Positions 24,966-33,480 of a stretch of 64,000 nucleotides of DNA are shown piece after piece. Under the pieces are notes generated by a model, which did not search any database, was not told the DNA's origin, and worked only from the letters and a program-made list of their open reading frames with translations. This DNA comes from JABCYV01 sp963729325 (GTDB taxonomy: Bacteria > Acidobacteriota > Terriglobia > Terriglobales > Acidobacteriaceae). Numbering within the stretch: the stretch's first letter is position 1; each line of letters starts with the position of its first letter. A program made the position numbers and the translations under genes. The stretch lies in NCBI GenBank assembly GCA_963729325.1, contig CAVSNS010000051.1:189661-253660 (forward strand), written 5' to 3'.

Positions 24966-25997
24966 GTGAACCTGATCAAAATGGCCTCCAACGAAAATCC
25001 TTATGGCCCATCGCCCCGCGCGGTGGCCGCGATGCGCGCCGTGCTCGCCAAGTGCAATTTCTATCCGGATAATGATGCTACCGAATTGCAGGCCAGGCTG
25101 GCGAAGTTATACCAAGTGCAACCCGAGCAGGTCGTGGTGGCCGCCGGGTTAACCGCGTTGCTGGAAACCATTGCCCGCACCCTTTTATTGCCAGGGTTGA
25201 ATGCGATCACCAGCGAGCGTTCGTTTATCGTCTATCCCATTGCCACGAGAGCGGCAGGAGGGCAGTTGATCGAGGTCCCGATGCATGACAACGGCTTCGA
25301 TCTCGATGCCATTGCGGCCGCGATAGACCGCAATACCCGGATTGTTTTTTTGGCGAATCCCAACAATCCCACAGGCAGTATGGTGCCAGCGCATGAGGTA
25401 GATCGCTTCCTGCAGAAAATACCTGCACATGTCATGGTAGTGCTGGATGAAGCTTATTACGATTTCGCCCAACACTTCGCCGGCTTGCGGGGCGTCGATT
25501 ACTCCCACTCGCTTGATTATGTGCGCCATAACCACAACGTCGTGGTGCTGCGAACCTTCTCCAAAGCCCATGGACTGGCGGGGGTAAGAGTGGGGTATGG
25601 CGTGGGCCCGGCCGAATTCATATCTTCTCTGGCACACATGCGCACGATATTTTCCGTTTCCGTATTAGCGCAGGCTGCCGCCATGGCGGCGATTGAAGAT
25701 GAGGCTCATATTCGCCAGACGATCGAAAATAATGCGGCGCAAGCGGAAGTTCTCGTTCGGGCAATGTCCGACTTGGGCTATCGCGTGGCACCAACCTGGG
25801 CCAACTTTCTCTATTGCGAACTAAGGGAAGACGCTGCCAGCGTCGCCAGACGCATGCAGGCTGAGGGCGTGGCTATTCTGCCCTTGGGAGCATACGGTGC
25901 GCCCACGGCAATCCGCGTCACGATTGGCAAGCCGGAGCAGAACGAGATCTTTGTGAATGCGTTTAGGAAGGTAATGGCCCACGCGACCGTCAGGTAA
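24966..25997 (+). CDS. hisC: Histidinol-phosphate aminotransferase-like PLP enzyme
   Basis: 343 residues from GTG 24966, with GGAGAG just before it. MASNENPYGPSPRAVAAM is the HisC N-terminal signature. LANPNNPTG, VLDEAYYDF and the PLP-lysine segment TFSKAHGLAGVRVGYG are typical fold-type I aminotransferase class II motifs. Transaminates histidinol phosphate in histidine synthesis, although some homologs act on aromatic amino acids. No other his genes lie in the window, so the assignment is from the motifs only. Confidence 0.9.
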   Translation: MNLIKMASNENPYGPSPRAVAAMRAVLAKCNFYPDNDATELQARLAKLYQVQPEQVVVAAGLTALLETIARTLLLPGLNAITSERSFIVYPIATRAAGGQLIEVPMHDNGFDLDAIAAAIDRNTRIVFLANPNNPTGSMVPAHEVDRFLQKIPAHVMVVLDEAYYDFAQHFAGLRGVDYSHSLDYVRHNHNVVVLRTFSKAHGLAGVRVGYGVGPAEFISSLAHMRTIFSVSVLAQAAAMAAIEDEAHIRQTIENNAAQAEVLVRAMSDLGYRVAPTWANFLYCELREDAASVARRMQAEGVAILPLGAYGAPTAIRVTIGKPEQNEIFVNAFRKVMAHATVR

Positions 25998-26017
25998 GGG
26001 CTGGCTTTCGAGCTCGC

Positions 26018-27043
26018 TCAGGTTCCGCTCATCATCGGCAATCGGGCTGCGCCATAGAGACCAGCGTCACTGCCCAGAAGAGCCAGCGTGACAATCGTTG
26101 TGGTTGGACCGCCGGGTTCAACTTGCGCTGATGCACCTTGTCCATCGGCTGTGCCTGAGGGAGGAGCCGTTGCCGCATAAACCATCGAGCGTCGTCGCAG
26201 TTCCTCAAAGACGACCGGAGCGAACGCCTCCCAGGCGCTGGAGACGCCTCCGCCCACAACATACATTGGAAGATTGAGCGCGTTCACCAGGTCTGCGAGG
26301 GCCATTCCGAGAGCGTGCCCGACCCGGCGGAAGATTTTCTTGGCCTCCTCGTCTCCCTGAATGGCCAGGTTGTAGACCGCCTTAGCACTGAATTCGGGAT
26401 CGGAACTTGCAGCTCGCGACAACCCGGGCGCGGCCCCGCTTGCAATGGATTCCCGTGCCATCCTTACAATAGCGGTGGCGGAAGCGTATCGCTCCAGGCA
26501 GCCCCGATTGCCGCAAGGACATGGCACTCCTTCCGGATCGACGGTAATGTGGCCGAACTCGCCGGCCATGCCTGTCATGCCGTGCCAGATGCGTCTGCCC
26601 AACACCAGGCCACCGCCCACGCCGGTGCCAAGCGTCAGCATGGCCATGTCATCCGCATCGCGGGCGGCGCCAAGCCAGCTCTCGCCCAAGGCGGCGGCGT
26701 TGGCATCGTTCTCAAGAATTACTCGCGTACCCAAGCGATGCTCGATCTCCGCCCGCACCGGCACCCCGGCCCAACCCGGAAGATTCGGCGACTCGCGCAG
26801 CATGCCGGTTTTCATATCGATGATTCCGGGCACCCCGATCCCGATCCCGTGTAACGACCCGGCGCTCTCGTGCTTTCCGCTCAAGTCGCGGACGGCCTCA
26901 CACATTCTGTCGATAACGTGATCCTTGCCCAGGGCTACTCTGGTTCCGAGAGTAATTTTTTCGAGAAGATGTCCGTGTTCATCCACCGCTGCAATGCGCA
27001 GGTTGGTTCCGCCAAGATCGACCCCGATGGAGAAGTTCGGCAT
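26018..27043 (-). CDS. ROK-family glucokinase
   Basis: 341 residues. The N-terminal phosphate loop is IGVDLGGTNLRIA; the ROK zinc motif is CPCGNRGCLE preceded by EFGHITVDPEG. These mark ROK sugar kinases, most often ATP-dependent glucokinases, though fructokinase or N-acetylmannosamine kinase cannot be ruled out. No helix-turn-helix domain is present, so it is a kinase rather than a ROK repressor. It stands alone, convergent with hisC and co-oriented with mutM. Confidence 0.9.
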   Translation of the reverse strand: MPNFSIGVDLGGTNLRIAAVDEHGHLLEKITLGTRVALGKDHVIDRMCEAVRDLSGKHESAGSLHGIGIGVPGIIDMKTGMLRESPNLPGWAGVPVRAEIEHRLGTRVILENDANAAALGESWLGAARDADDMAMLTLGTGVGGGLVLGRRIWHGMTGMAGEFGHITVDPEGVPCPCGNRGCLERYASATAIVRMARESIASGAAPGLSRAASSDPEFSAKAVYNLAIQGDEEAKKIFRRVGHALGMALADLVNALNLPMYVVGGGVSSAWEAFAPVVFEELRRRSMVYAATAPPSGTADGQGASAQVEPGGPTTTIVTLALLGSDAGLYGAARLPMMSGT

Positions 27044-27155
27044 AAGCAGATTTCTCAGACTAATATCACGAATTTTCGATTGCCAATCGACAATTCTTCA
27101 GAGTCGCGGCGGACGCAGTCGCAATCTGCGATGGGATTCAGAAATAATCGGAGCT

Positions 27156-28045
27156 CTACTTCTGGCACTTCGGACAATAGTGGCTGCTACGTCCTGCGAT
27201 GACCACGCGCTTAATGGGAGTCTTGCACACCAGGCAGGGCTCGCCTTCCCGGCCGTAAACCCGGTGTTGCAATTGAAAGGAGCCCTCGTCCCCGTCGGCG
27301 TCCACGTAGTCTGAAACGGAGGAACCGCCAAGCGCGATGGCCTCTTTCAACACCTCCTGGACTGCGAGGTAAAGCCGGCGCAGTTCCTCGCGGGTAAGCG
27401 AGGCAGCACGGCGCCGCGGCCGGACGCCTGCCCGGAAAAGCGATTCGTCGGCGTAGATGTTGCCCACACCACGCAGCAATTTCTGGTTCAGTAAGGCGCT
27501 CTTGATCGGGGTTTTGCGGGCCCGGAACAGGCTGACGAACCGCTCCAGTTCCACCTCGAGTGGCTCGGAGCCCTCGGCTTCAAAACCATGCGCGACGCTG
27601 AGCCGTCCGAAACGACGGGGATCGACAAAGCGTAATTCCCGACCGGAAGCGAGTCGAACAATGGCATGAGTGTGCTTCGCCACCTCGGCCTGGGGTTCCG
27701 AGATCACGATGCGCCCGGTCATGCCCAAATGAACGATCCACTGCGCCTGACGCAATGTATGGGCGCGAGCGTCCTCGCTCGTGCTGGTAGGGATTTCCGC
27801 CGCATCTTGCCTTTCGCGGCCAGAGGCGGCCGCGCTACACCGTTTTGCTCCAAATCAAAAACGATGTGTTTTCCTACCCGCCGTACTCCGGCAATGCGCC
27901 GGAACTCCAGCGTAGCCGCAATTTCTGCCGCCGGGGACTTCAGGGGCTCGGGCTTTGATCCCAGCCAGACCGATTCGATCACGTCGCCGGTTACGCGCTG
28001 GGCTAGTCCGCGGGCAATAGTCTCGACTTCAGGCAGCTCGGGCAT
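27156..28045 (-). pseudogene. mutM: Formamidopyrimidine-DNA glycosylase split by a repeat
   Basis: The N-terminal part (28045 to about 27845) reads MPELPEVETIARGL (catalytic Pro2 and Glu3) and ends at GKHIVFDLEQN. The C-terminal part (27755-27156) resumes at QAQWIVHLGMTGR and keeps the H2TH region (LLRGVGNIYADESLFRAGV) and the zinc finger CLVC...CPKC. Between them about 86 bases form two hairpins and change the reading frame. MutM removes oxidised purines such as 8-oxoguanine. As presented the gene cannot make a full enzyme; a single-base correction inside the insert might leave it as an in-frame addition. Confidence 0.85.
27757..27842. repeat. Two-hairpin palindromic element inside mutM
   Basis: CGAGCG-TCCT-CGCTCG (27766-27781) and CGCGGCC-AGAGGC-GGCCGCG (27815-27834) make two stem-loops joined by about 33 bases. 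The whole block lies between two normally adjacent segments of the MutM protein. A similar GCGCGGGCGCCCTCGCCC palindrome occurs at about 30159-30176, between genes. It looks like a REP/MITE-type unit inserted into a coding region. Confidence 0.65.
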
Positions 28046-28501
28046 GGCGAAAACAGTCTACAGCCCCAGGCCGTGGCTCGTCAGTTGGCTCCGGGAAGGG
28101 AGAGGCTTCTTCCGCTCGTTGGCGACCGGTTGGCTAGTCGTGCGGCTTGATTTAACCGGCAGCCCCTTTGCAGCACTTCGCGCGACCTTAGCGTTCTTTG
28201 CGGTTAACTTCATAACCAGATTTAACCGCAATGTTCGCAAAGAAGAGCCGCCTAGAGCGCAAAGCAAAGCCCAGAGCTGGGATCTTGAAACTGCACCGTT
28301 GACGATCTGCAGCCTCATTGCCCAGCCTCACCCCGTCAAGGTATCATTACCAGTACACATCTGCTCCGCTCTTATCCCTGTAATTTTGCAACTGCGTGGT
28401 TTCTCGCGGGCAACGAGTGTGTGCGACCGCGCCATGCATCCGGCCTAGCTCGAGCGGAGTCGAAGCAACGGGGGCGCGATCCTGCTTCACGGAGAGGACT
28501 T
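28046..28501. other. Noncoding gap between mutM and purA with repeats
   Basis: A 456-base gap with no supported gene. It contains GCGTTCTTTGCGGTTAA (about 28190-28206) and TTTAACCGCAATGTTCGCAA (about 28221-28240), an approximate inverted pair. That is the same style of repeat as elsewhere in the window. The purA promoter should lie in the last 150 bases; I see no clear boxes. Confidence 0.5.
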
Positions 28502-29848
28502 GTGAGGAAAGGTAAGACGGCGGTCATCGTCGGCGCGCAATGGGGCGACGAGGGCAAGGGGAAGATTGTCGACGTTCTCTCGGAGAATTTCTCGATCGTG
28601 GCTCGCTATGCGGGTGGGCACAATGCTGGCCATACCGTTATCATCAACGGCACGAAATTCGTTCTGCAGTTGGTGCCGTGCGGCGTGCTGCGTCCGCAGT
28701 GCCGAAGCGTAATCGGCAACGGCGTGGTGCTCGATCCGATGGCCTTCCTCAAAGAAGTTGGCGCGCTGCGGCAGGCCGGGGTAAAAGTGGACGGCAGCCT
28801 GTTCGTCAGTAACCGCGCCCACGTGATCCTGCCTTACCACCGCATGATCGAACTGGCCTCGGAAAATGCGCCCGGACGAGTAAAGATTGGCACCACTTCG
28901 CGGGGCATTGGACCGGCCTACGAAGACAAGATGGGGCGCCGCGGTCTGCGGGTGGCCGACCTCCTCGATCTCAAGCTGCTCAAAACCCACATCGAGAATG
29001 CATGTCGCGAGAAGAATATGATCGCGCACGCGCTATTCAACTCCGAGCCGCTCGACCCGGACAAAATGTATCAAGAGTATGCTGACGCGTCGGCCAAGGT
29101 CGCGCCGTTCGTGTGTGATACCGCCGCGTTGCTGAACCAGGCTTTGGCGGAAGGGGAGTCCATCGTATTCGAAGGCGCGCAGGGTACGATGCTCGATATC
29201 GATCACGGCACCTATCCTTTTGTGACTTCTTCGAGCGCCACCTCAGGGGGAGCTGCGACCGGAACCGGCGTTGCTCCCTCGGCGATCGACACCGTGATCG
29301 GAGTCACCAAAGCCTACTGCACCCGCGTAGGTGGTGGGCCGTTCCCCAGCGAGGCGCTCGATGCCGCCGGTGAGATCCTTCGCGCACGCGGCAACGAATA
29401 TGGCGCGGTGACCGGGCGTCCGCGACGTTGCGGTTGGCTTGATTTGCCACTCCTGCGCTACGCTGGCATGATTAATGGCATCGCGTGGCTGGTGGTGACC
29501 AAGCTTGATGTGCTGGATGAGCTGGCTGAGATTCCGGTCTGTGTGGGATACAAGATCAACGGCAAGCCGATTATGGAAATTCCGGCGCATGCCAGCGGCT
29601 ATGATCGCCTCGAATGTGTGTACCGAACTATGCCCGGCTGGAGGACTTCTACCCAGGGAATCACGCAAATGGAGAAGCTGCCGAAGGCAGCTCGCCAGTA
29701 TTTGAGCTTCTTGGAGAAAGAGAGTGGCGCTCGGATCGGGATGGTCTCCACCGGCCCAGGACGTGAGCAGACCATATTAGTGGACGATTTTGCCCGGCAG
29801 TTGAGATCGCTCACCGAGCGGAAAACCAGGGCGCAGGTCGAGGCTTAG
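28502..29848 (+). CDS. purA: Adenylosuccinate synthetase
   Basis: 448 residues from GTG 28502, with GGAGAGG at 28491-28497. VIVGAQWGDEGKGKIVD is the PurA GTP-binding loop with the catalytic Asp and His region (GGHNAGHTV follows). VGGGPFPSE and the C-terminal TKLDVLDELAEI-type GTP specificity motif (VVTKLDVLDE) are present. Joins IMP and aspartate using GTP in the first step to AMP. The open frame continues about 80 bases upstream but lacks family-like sequence. Confidence 0.97.
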   Translation: MRKGKTAVIVGAQWGDEGKGKIVDVLSENFSIVARYAGGHNAGHTVIINGTKFVLQLVPCGVLRPQCRSVIGNGVVLDPMAFLKEVGALRQAGVKVDGSLFVSNRAHVILPYHRMIELASENAPGRVKIGTTSRGIGPAYEDKMGRRGLRVADLLDLKLLKTHIENACREKNMIAHALFNSEPLDPDKMYQEYADASAKVAPFVCDTAALLNQALAEGESIVFEGAQGTMLDIDHGTYPFVTSSSATSGGAATGTGVAPSAIDTVIGVTKAYCTRVGGGPFPSEALDAAGEILRARGNEYGAVTGRPRRCGWLDLPLLRYAGMINGIAWLVVTKLDVLDELAEIPVCVGYKINGKPIMEIPAHASGYDRLECVYRTMPGWRTSTQGITQMEKLPKAARQYLSFLEKESGARIGMVSTGPGREQTILVDDFARQLRSLTERKTRAQVEA

Positions 29849-29863
29849 CGAACGGAGCGAGTA

Positions 29864-30151
29864 ATGGTAGTTCTGGCGGTAACCTGGATGGCGAAAATAG
29901 GTCGTGAGGCGGAAGTCGTCAGCATCTTTTCAGCGCTGACGGAGGAATCCCGCAAAGAAGCGGGTTGCGTTACCTACCAGGTTCACCGGCACAAGACCGA
30001 GCCCCGTCGCTTTTTTATCTACGAGCAATATAAAGACGACGCCGCGCTTGAAGCCCACCGCGCCGCTCCCCACTTCTTAAAATACGCGAAGAAGGAATTG
30101 CCCAAAATCGCCGACAGAGTGGAAGGCCACTTGTACGAGCCATTAGGGTGA
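29864..30151 (+). CDS. Antibiotic biosynthesis monooxygenase-domain protein
   Basis: 95 residues with the ABM ferredoxin-like fold: a VTWMAKIGREAEVVSIFSAL start, CVTYQVHRHKTEPRRFFIYE, and a HRAAPHFLKYAKKELPKI helix. Members are cofactor-free quinol monooxygenases (YgiN type) or heme-degrading enzymes; the YgiN-like histidine and tyrosine pattern (YEQYKDDAALEAHRAAPH) favours the former. It starts 15 bases after purA and is probably co-transcribed. Confidence 0.85.
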   Translation: MVVLAVTWMAKIGREAEVVSIFSALTEESRKEAGCVTYQVHRHKTEPRRFFIYEQYKDDAALEAHRAAPHFLKYAKKELPKIADRVEGHLYEPLG

Positions 30152-30186
30152 TTGAGCGGCGCGGGCGCCCTCGCCCACGAATTTCC

Positions 30187-30375
30187 TCATCCCTTATCCG
30201 CCATCAGCACACCGCCCGAAGCATAACTTTCCTTAGTCACTTCATGGAAAGCTACGATGATCGATTCACGTCGAGCGCCAGCTTCTTCCACCATAGCGTC
30301 CGTAATGCGTTTCGCTAGCTTGCGTTTCTGGTCAATCGTACGGCCGGTCAGCATTGTGATCTGAACCATCGGCAT
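30187..30375 (-). CDS. 4-oxalocrotonate tautomerase family protein
   Basis: 62 residues from ATG 30375, chosen because the next residue is proline: removal of Met exposes Pro1, the catalytic base of this family (PMVQITMLTGRTIDQKRKLA). A GTG-like start nine bases upstream would bury the proline. Members isomerise enol/keto acids; the physiological substrate is unknown. The length matches hexameric 4-OT subunits. Convergent with the purA-monooxygenase unit. Confidence 0.88.
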   Translation of the reverse strand: MPMVQITMLTGRTIDQKRKLAKRITDAMVEEAGARRESIIVAFHEVTKESYASGGVLMADKG

Positions 30376-30490
30376 AGATGACACCTGTCTTTAGTCGTTC
30401 GTTTCAATTGCTAAGTCGTGAATTGATTCTCTCGGAGGAAATCAAGTTAGCTCATGTCGTCCAGAAATATGTCGTGACTTCACTTACCCC

Positions 30491-30519
30491 TTGACATTCG
30501 CCTTCCATTCGCCCAGAAT
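30491..30519 (+). promoter_or_regulatory. lexA promoter, probably leaderless
   Basis: TTGACA at 30491-30496, a 17-base spacer and CAGAAT (four of six matches to the -10 consensus) at 30514-30519. The lexA ATG begins at 30526, about where transcription should start. No Shine-Dalgarno sequence precedes the ATG. No LexA-box palindrome is obvious to me in the 100 bases upstream. Confidence 0.5.
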
Positions 30520-30525
30520 CGCGGC

Positions 30526-31146
30526 ATGGCAATCACCCGACGGCAGCGCAACGTCTACGACTTCATCTCCGAGTTTGTGCAGAAGAACGGATACTCTCCA
30601 TCCTTCGAGGAGATCGGGGAAGGACTGGGACTGAGTTCGTTGGCTACGGTCCACAAGCACATCTCCAATCTCGAGAAAAAGGGTTTGCTCACCCGTGATT
30701 ATAACCGCAGCCGCTCGATTGACCTGTTGCCCCCCAAAGGGCGCCTGAAGCAGGCCATGGCGGTGAATACAGGCATAGTCCTGCCACTGATGGGAAGGAT
30801 CGCAGCGGGGCAGCCCATTGAAGCGATGCAGAATCCGGAGACCATTTCGCTGGCCGACTTTGTCCGCTCAAAAGAAGTTTTTGTATTGGAGGTCCGCGGC
30901 GATTCCATGCAGGACGAACACATCCTGGATGGTGACTATGTGCTGGTGGAGAAAAGTAAGACAGCCCACGATGGCGACATAGTGGTTGCGCTGGTCGAGC
31001 GAATGGACGCGACCCTTAAGCGTTTTTATCGCGAAGGCGACAATATTCGGCTGCAACCTTCGAATATCAACATGAAGCCGATCATCGTGCCCGCGGCCTC
31101 AGTCGAACTTCAGGGTCGAGTGATTGGAGTGCTGAGGAAGTACTAG
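30526..31146 (+). CDS. lexA: LexA repressor
   Basis: 206 residues. The N-terminal winged helix (RQRNVYDFISEFVQKNGYSP, then GLSSLATVHKHISNLEKKG) is LexA type. The self-cleavage site Ala94-Gly95 (GRIAAGQPIEA), Ser127 (RGDSMQDE) and Lys165 (DATLKRF) complete the S24 peptidase dyad. Represses SOS genes and is cleaved with RecA-ssDNA. Its start seems leaderless (promoter at 30491-30519). Targets of the regulon cannot be told from this window. Confidence 0.97.
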   Translation: MAITRRQRNVYDFISEFVQKNGYSPSFEEIGEGLGLSSLATVHKHISNLEKKGLLTRDYNRSRSIDLLPPKGRLKQAMAVNTGIVLPLMGRIAAGQPIEAMQNPETISLADFVRSKEVFVLEVRGDSMQDEHILDGDYVLVEKSKTAHDGDIVVALVERMDATLKRFYREGDNIRLQPSNINMKPIIVPAASVELQGRVIGVLRKY

Positions 31147-31211
31147 AGGGCTGAGCACAGATTGCCGCTGTAACTCAACCTGGACTCCTCCCCGCTTGCA
31201 GCAAGTTCCCG

Positions 31212-32336
31212 TCATGCTGTGACCATCTTCGCCGACCAGCTCTTTACGAATGCTCCGAAGCGGTCGAGCGCCTTGGAGAAATTGTCTCCGGCGGCGGCAA
31301 AGCCCAGGCGGAAATGCGAGGGCGCATCGAAGCAATCGCCGGGAGCCAGCAGGATTCCACGCTCGGTGGCGGCCTGGCAGAACGGGCGGTCGTTCTCTCC
31401 GCTCACCAGCCAGGGGAACGCGGTCATGCCGCCTTGCGGCGGAATCCAGCCGAGTACGTCGCGATGGTCCGCCATGAAGCGCTCGAGGAGCTTGAGGTTT
31501 CGGGTGGCGGCTTCCTGGGTCTTGCCGAGCACGACGTCACGTTTGCGGATTGCGATTTCCGAAAGAATTTCTCCGGTGGTGGTGTTGCAGATCGAGAAGT
31601 AGGCGCGCGCGGTCCAGTATTGCTGGCGGCGCTGGGCGTCGTGCTCGATCATCCATCCCGTGCGCACGCCGGCAATCGAAAATGCCTTCGACAGGTCGGC
31701 GATCACGGTGGCGTGCGGCAGGCGCGCCGCCGATTTCGTTTGCCTTCCGTGGTAGATGGGATGGTAGACCTCGTCACTCACCAGCTGGATTCCGCGCTCG
31801 GCGGTGAAGTCGTGCAGGGCTTCCATTTCGCCGTCGCCGATGGTCGCGCCCGTGGGGTTGTGCGGGCTGTTGACCAGGATGAGCTTGGTCTTCGAGTCGG
31901 CGAGCCGCTTGATCTCGTCGGGGTCGATGCGGAAGCCGTTCTCGCGGCGCACGCGATAGAAGCGGGTTTCCAGGCCAAGAGATTCCGGGAGCGCCGAGAA
32001 AGTAGTGAATCCAGGCAGCGGGATGATTACGTTCGCGCCGGGCTCGGCGGCCAGCCACATCAGGGCCACGAGCGCCTCGGAGGCGCCGGTCACGATTTGG
32101 ACGGCCTCTACCGGGACACGCTGCATTTCAGCGATCGCCTCACGCAGACTGTCGGCGCCGGCGGGGCGGCTGTAGACCAGGTTGTGGTTCAGGAAGCGGT
32201 GGCGCGTTTCGTCGTCGGCGAGGGCGAGGATGTCGTTTACGGTCCAGGTCGGTCCGGTGCTCGCAGCGAGGTTGAATTCTATGTCGTGTTCGTACTGGTC
32301 GAGCCAGGCATCGAGCAGGAAGGGCTTGAGTTGCAT
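31212..32336 (-). CDS. Class I/II aminotransferase
   Basis: 374 residues, fold-type I PLP enzyme. LILVNSPHNPTGATIG, VSDEVYHPIYHG and the PLP-lysine motif DLSKAFSIAGVRTGWMI are all present. The last arginine for substrate carboxylate binding sits in APSHFRLGFAAAG. The family includes enzymes of capreomycidine synthesis and general aspartate/aromatic aminotransferases; the substrate is not resolvable. A single gene with repeat-rich DNA downstream of trxA on its 5' side. Confidence 0.88.
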   Translation of the reverse strand: MQLKPFLLDAWLDQYEHDIEFNLAASTGPTWTVNDILALADDETRHRFLNHNLVYSRPAGADSLREAIAEMQRVPVEAVQIVTGASEALVALMWLAAEPGANVIIPLPGFTTFSALPESLGLETRFYRVRRENGFRIDPDEIKRLADSKTKLILVNSPHNPTGATIGDGEMEALHDFTAERGIQLVSDEVYHPIYHGRQTKSAARLPHATVIADLSKAFSIAGVRTGWMIEHDAQRRQQYWTARAYFSICNTTTGEILSEIAIRKRDVVLGKTQEAATRNLKLLERFMADHRDVLGWIPPQGGMTAFPWLVSGENDRPFCQAATERGILLAPGDCFDAPSHFRLGFAAAGDNFSKALDRFGAFVKSWSAKMVTA

Positions 32337-32439
32337 GCGAGCACCTCGAAGGAGAAGTTGGTTCCTGTTATTGATTCTGCGAGTCGGCGCACGGATGATT
32401 TTTAGTTTACGAGCGATGAGAATCCAGCGCCTAAACAGT

Positions 32440-32660
32440 TTGCTGCAAACCCACGTTGGGCGGCCTCAGCCCCTAAAGGGGCAGTAAATGCGGACCAGTT
32501 ACGACACCGCTAAAGCGGTGCCCTGATACAAACCATGCCTTTTTCAGCAAACTGCTAGAGGGCCGAGCGCATGACCTTCCGGGGCTAAAGCCCTCACTTA
32601 ATTTCAGGGCTCTGACCGCAGCGCTAAAGCGCTGCGCCACCCAAAAATCGGAGCTTTTTG
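32440..32660. repeat. Cluster of REP-like palindromes
   Basis: The gap 32337-32737 holds no gene but several short palindromes: CCCCTAAAGGGG (32470-32481), CACCGCTAAAGCGGTG (32505-32520) followed by CCCTGATACAAA, GGGGCTAAAGCCC (about 32580-32592) and GCAGCGCTAAAGCGCTGC (about 32619-32636). The TAAA loop is shared by all, and the flank after the second matches 2792-2806. Tandem copies of one REP-like family. Confidence 0.7.
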
Positions 32661-32737
32661 GCAATATCTGAAGGAGATGCTCCGACACTAATCGCGATCG
32701 ACCTGCCTGGTTAGGAATCCCTCCGATGAAAACACCA

Positions 32738-32762
32738 ACGCCCGGATGCGGTATCCGGGCGT
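32738..32762 (-). terminator. Rho-independent-like hairpin after trxA
   Basis: ACGCCCGGAT-GCGGT-ATCCGGGCGT is a perfect ten-base-pair hairpin about 40 bases downstream of the trxA stop on the minus strand. The strand after the stem reads TGGTGTTTTC, a weak U-tract. Position and stability support a terminator. Confidence 0.6.
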
Positions 32763-32800
32763 CTTCACAGCTTGAATGCAGAGCGCTAAAAAGTCGATGC

Positions 32801-33136
32801 TTATCCCAAATGCTTGTCGAGAGCCTTTTGGATGGTTTCTTTCGGAACGTAGCCGACGATCTGTTCCTTAACCTGTCCGCCTTTGAATACCAATAGCGTC
32901 GGGATGCCACGCACGCCGTAACGCATGGGGGTGGCGCTATTGCTGTCCACATCCATTTTGCCGATCTTCACTTTGCCCTGATAGTCCTTGGCCAACTCTT
33001 CGACAATGGGAGCGATGGCTCGGCAGGGGCCACACCACGTTGCCCAAAAATCCACCAGCACGGGTGTGTCGGATTTCAGTACGTCCTGGTCAAAGTTCGA
33101 ATCGGTTACCTCAATAATTCCATTGCCTGCCATCAT
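32801..33136 (-). CDS. trxA: Thioredoxin
   Basis: 111 residues with the WCGPC active site (residues 34-38) inside VDFWATWCGPCRAIAP and the cis-proline in RGIPTLLVFKGG. Standard cytoplasmic thioredoxin, a disulfide reductant for ribonucleotide reductase and others. The start may be either of the first two Met codons. A CGCCGATC...GATCGGCG palindrome (33149-33170) lies in the 5' leader just upstream of the ribosome site. Confidence 0.97.
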   Translation of the reverse strand: MMAGNGIIEVTDSNFDQDVLKSDTPVLVDFWATWCGPCRAIAPIVEELAKDYQGKVKIGKMDVDSNSATPMRYGVRGIPTLLVFKGGQVKEQIVGYVPKETIQKALDKHLG

Positions 33137-33285
33137 TCCCTCCGGTTGCGCCGATCGCCTTAGATCGGCGAATCAGTCAAATAATAGCTTGAATATCCTA
33201 ACATCAATGTTAGATGCACGACAGCAAGATAGGTCGCAAGGGCTCATTGCCGGCTTGAACCCCGATCTCGCAACCAGTACGCACC

Positions 33286-33322
33286 AAATAAAAAGCGCCC
33301 TAAACTTTTCAGTTCAGGACGC
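33286..33322 (-). terminator. Strong intrinsic terminator with GAAA loop
   Basis: On the minus strand GCGTCCTGAACT-GAAA-AGTTTAGGGCGC forms a twelve-pair stem (with a few G-T pairs) closed by a GAAA tetraloop and followed by TTTTTATTT. It lies 160 bases beyond the stop of the anti-sigma/Ycf48-like gene and likely ends that operon's transcript. The region 33323-33480 before it also holds GGCAG...CTGCC and CACC...GGTG pairings, so a structured 3' RNA or a small RNA is possible. Confidence 0.75.
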
Positions 33323-33480
33323 CTCGGCAGCCCTCCCCCAGAACTGCCAAACCACGAATTGGATAGTAGGCGCACCCCACCGTGGTGTAAACGTCACTTC
33401 GGTAATGCGCGGCTCTTTGCGAGGTAACTTTGCTGATGGTGCCAGAAGTAATCAGAGGATGGAGTGGTGAATGATGCTTT

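Noticed and set aside
31314..32405. 363-codon plus-strand ORF opposite the aminotransferase
   Set aside because: Long only because the high-GC sense gene leaves the antisense frame open; no recognisable motif.
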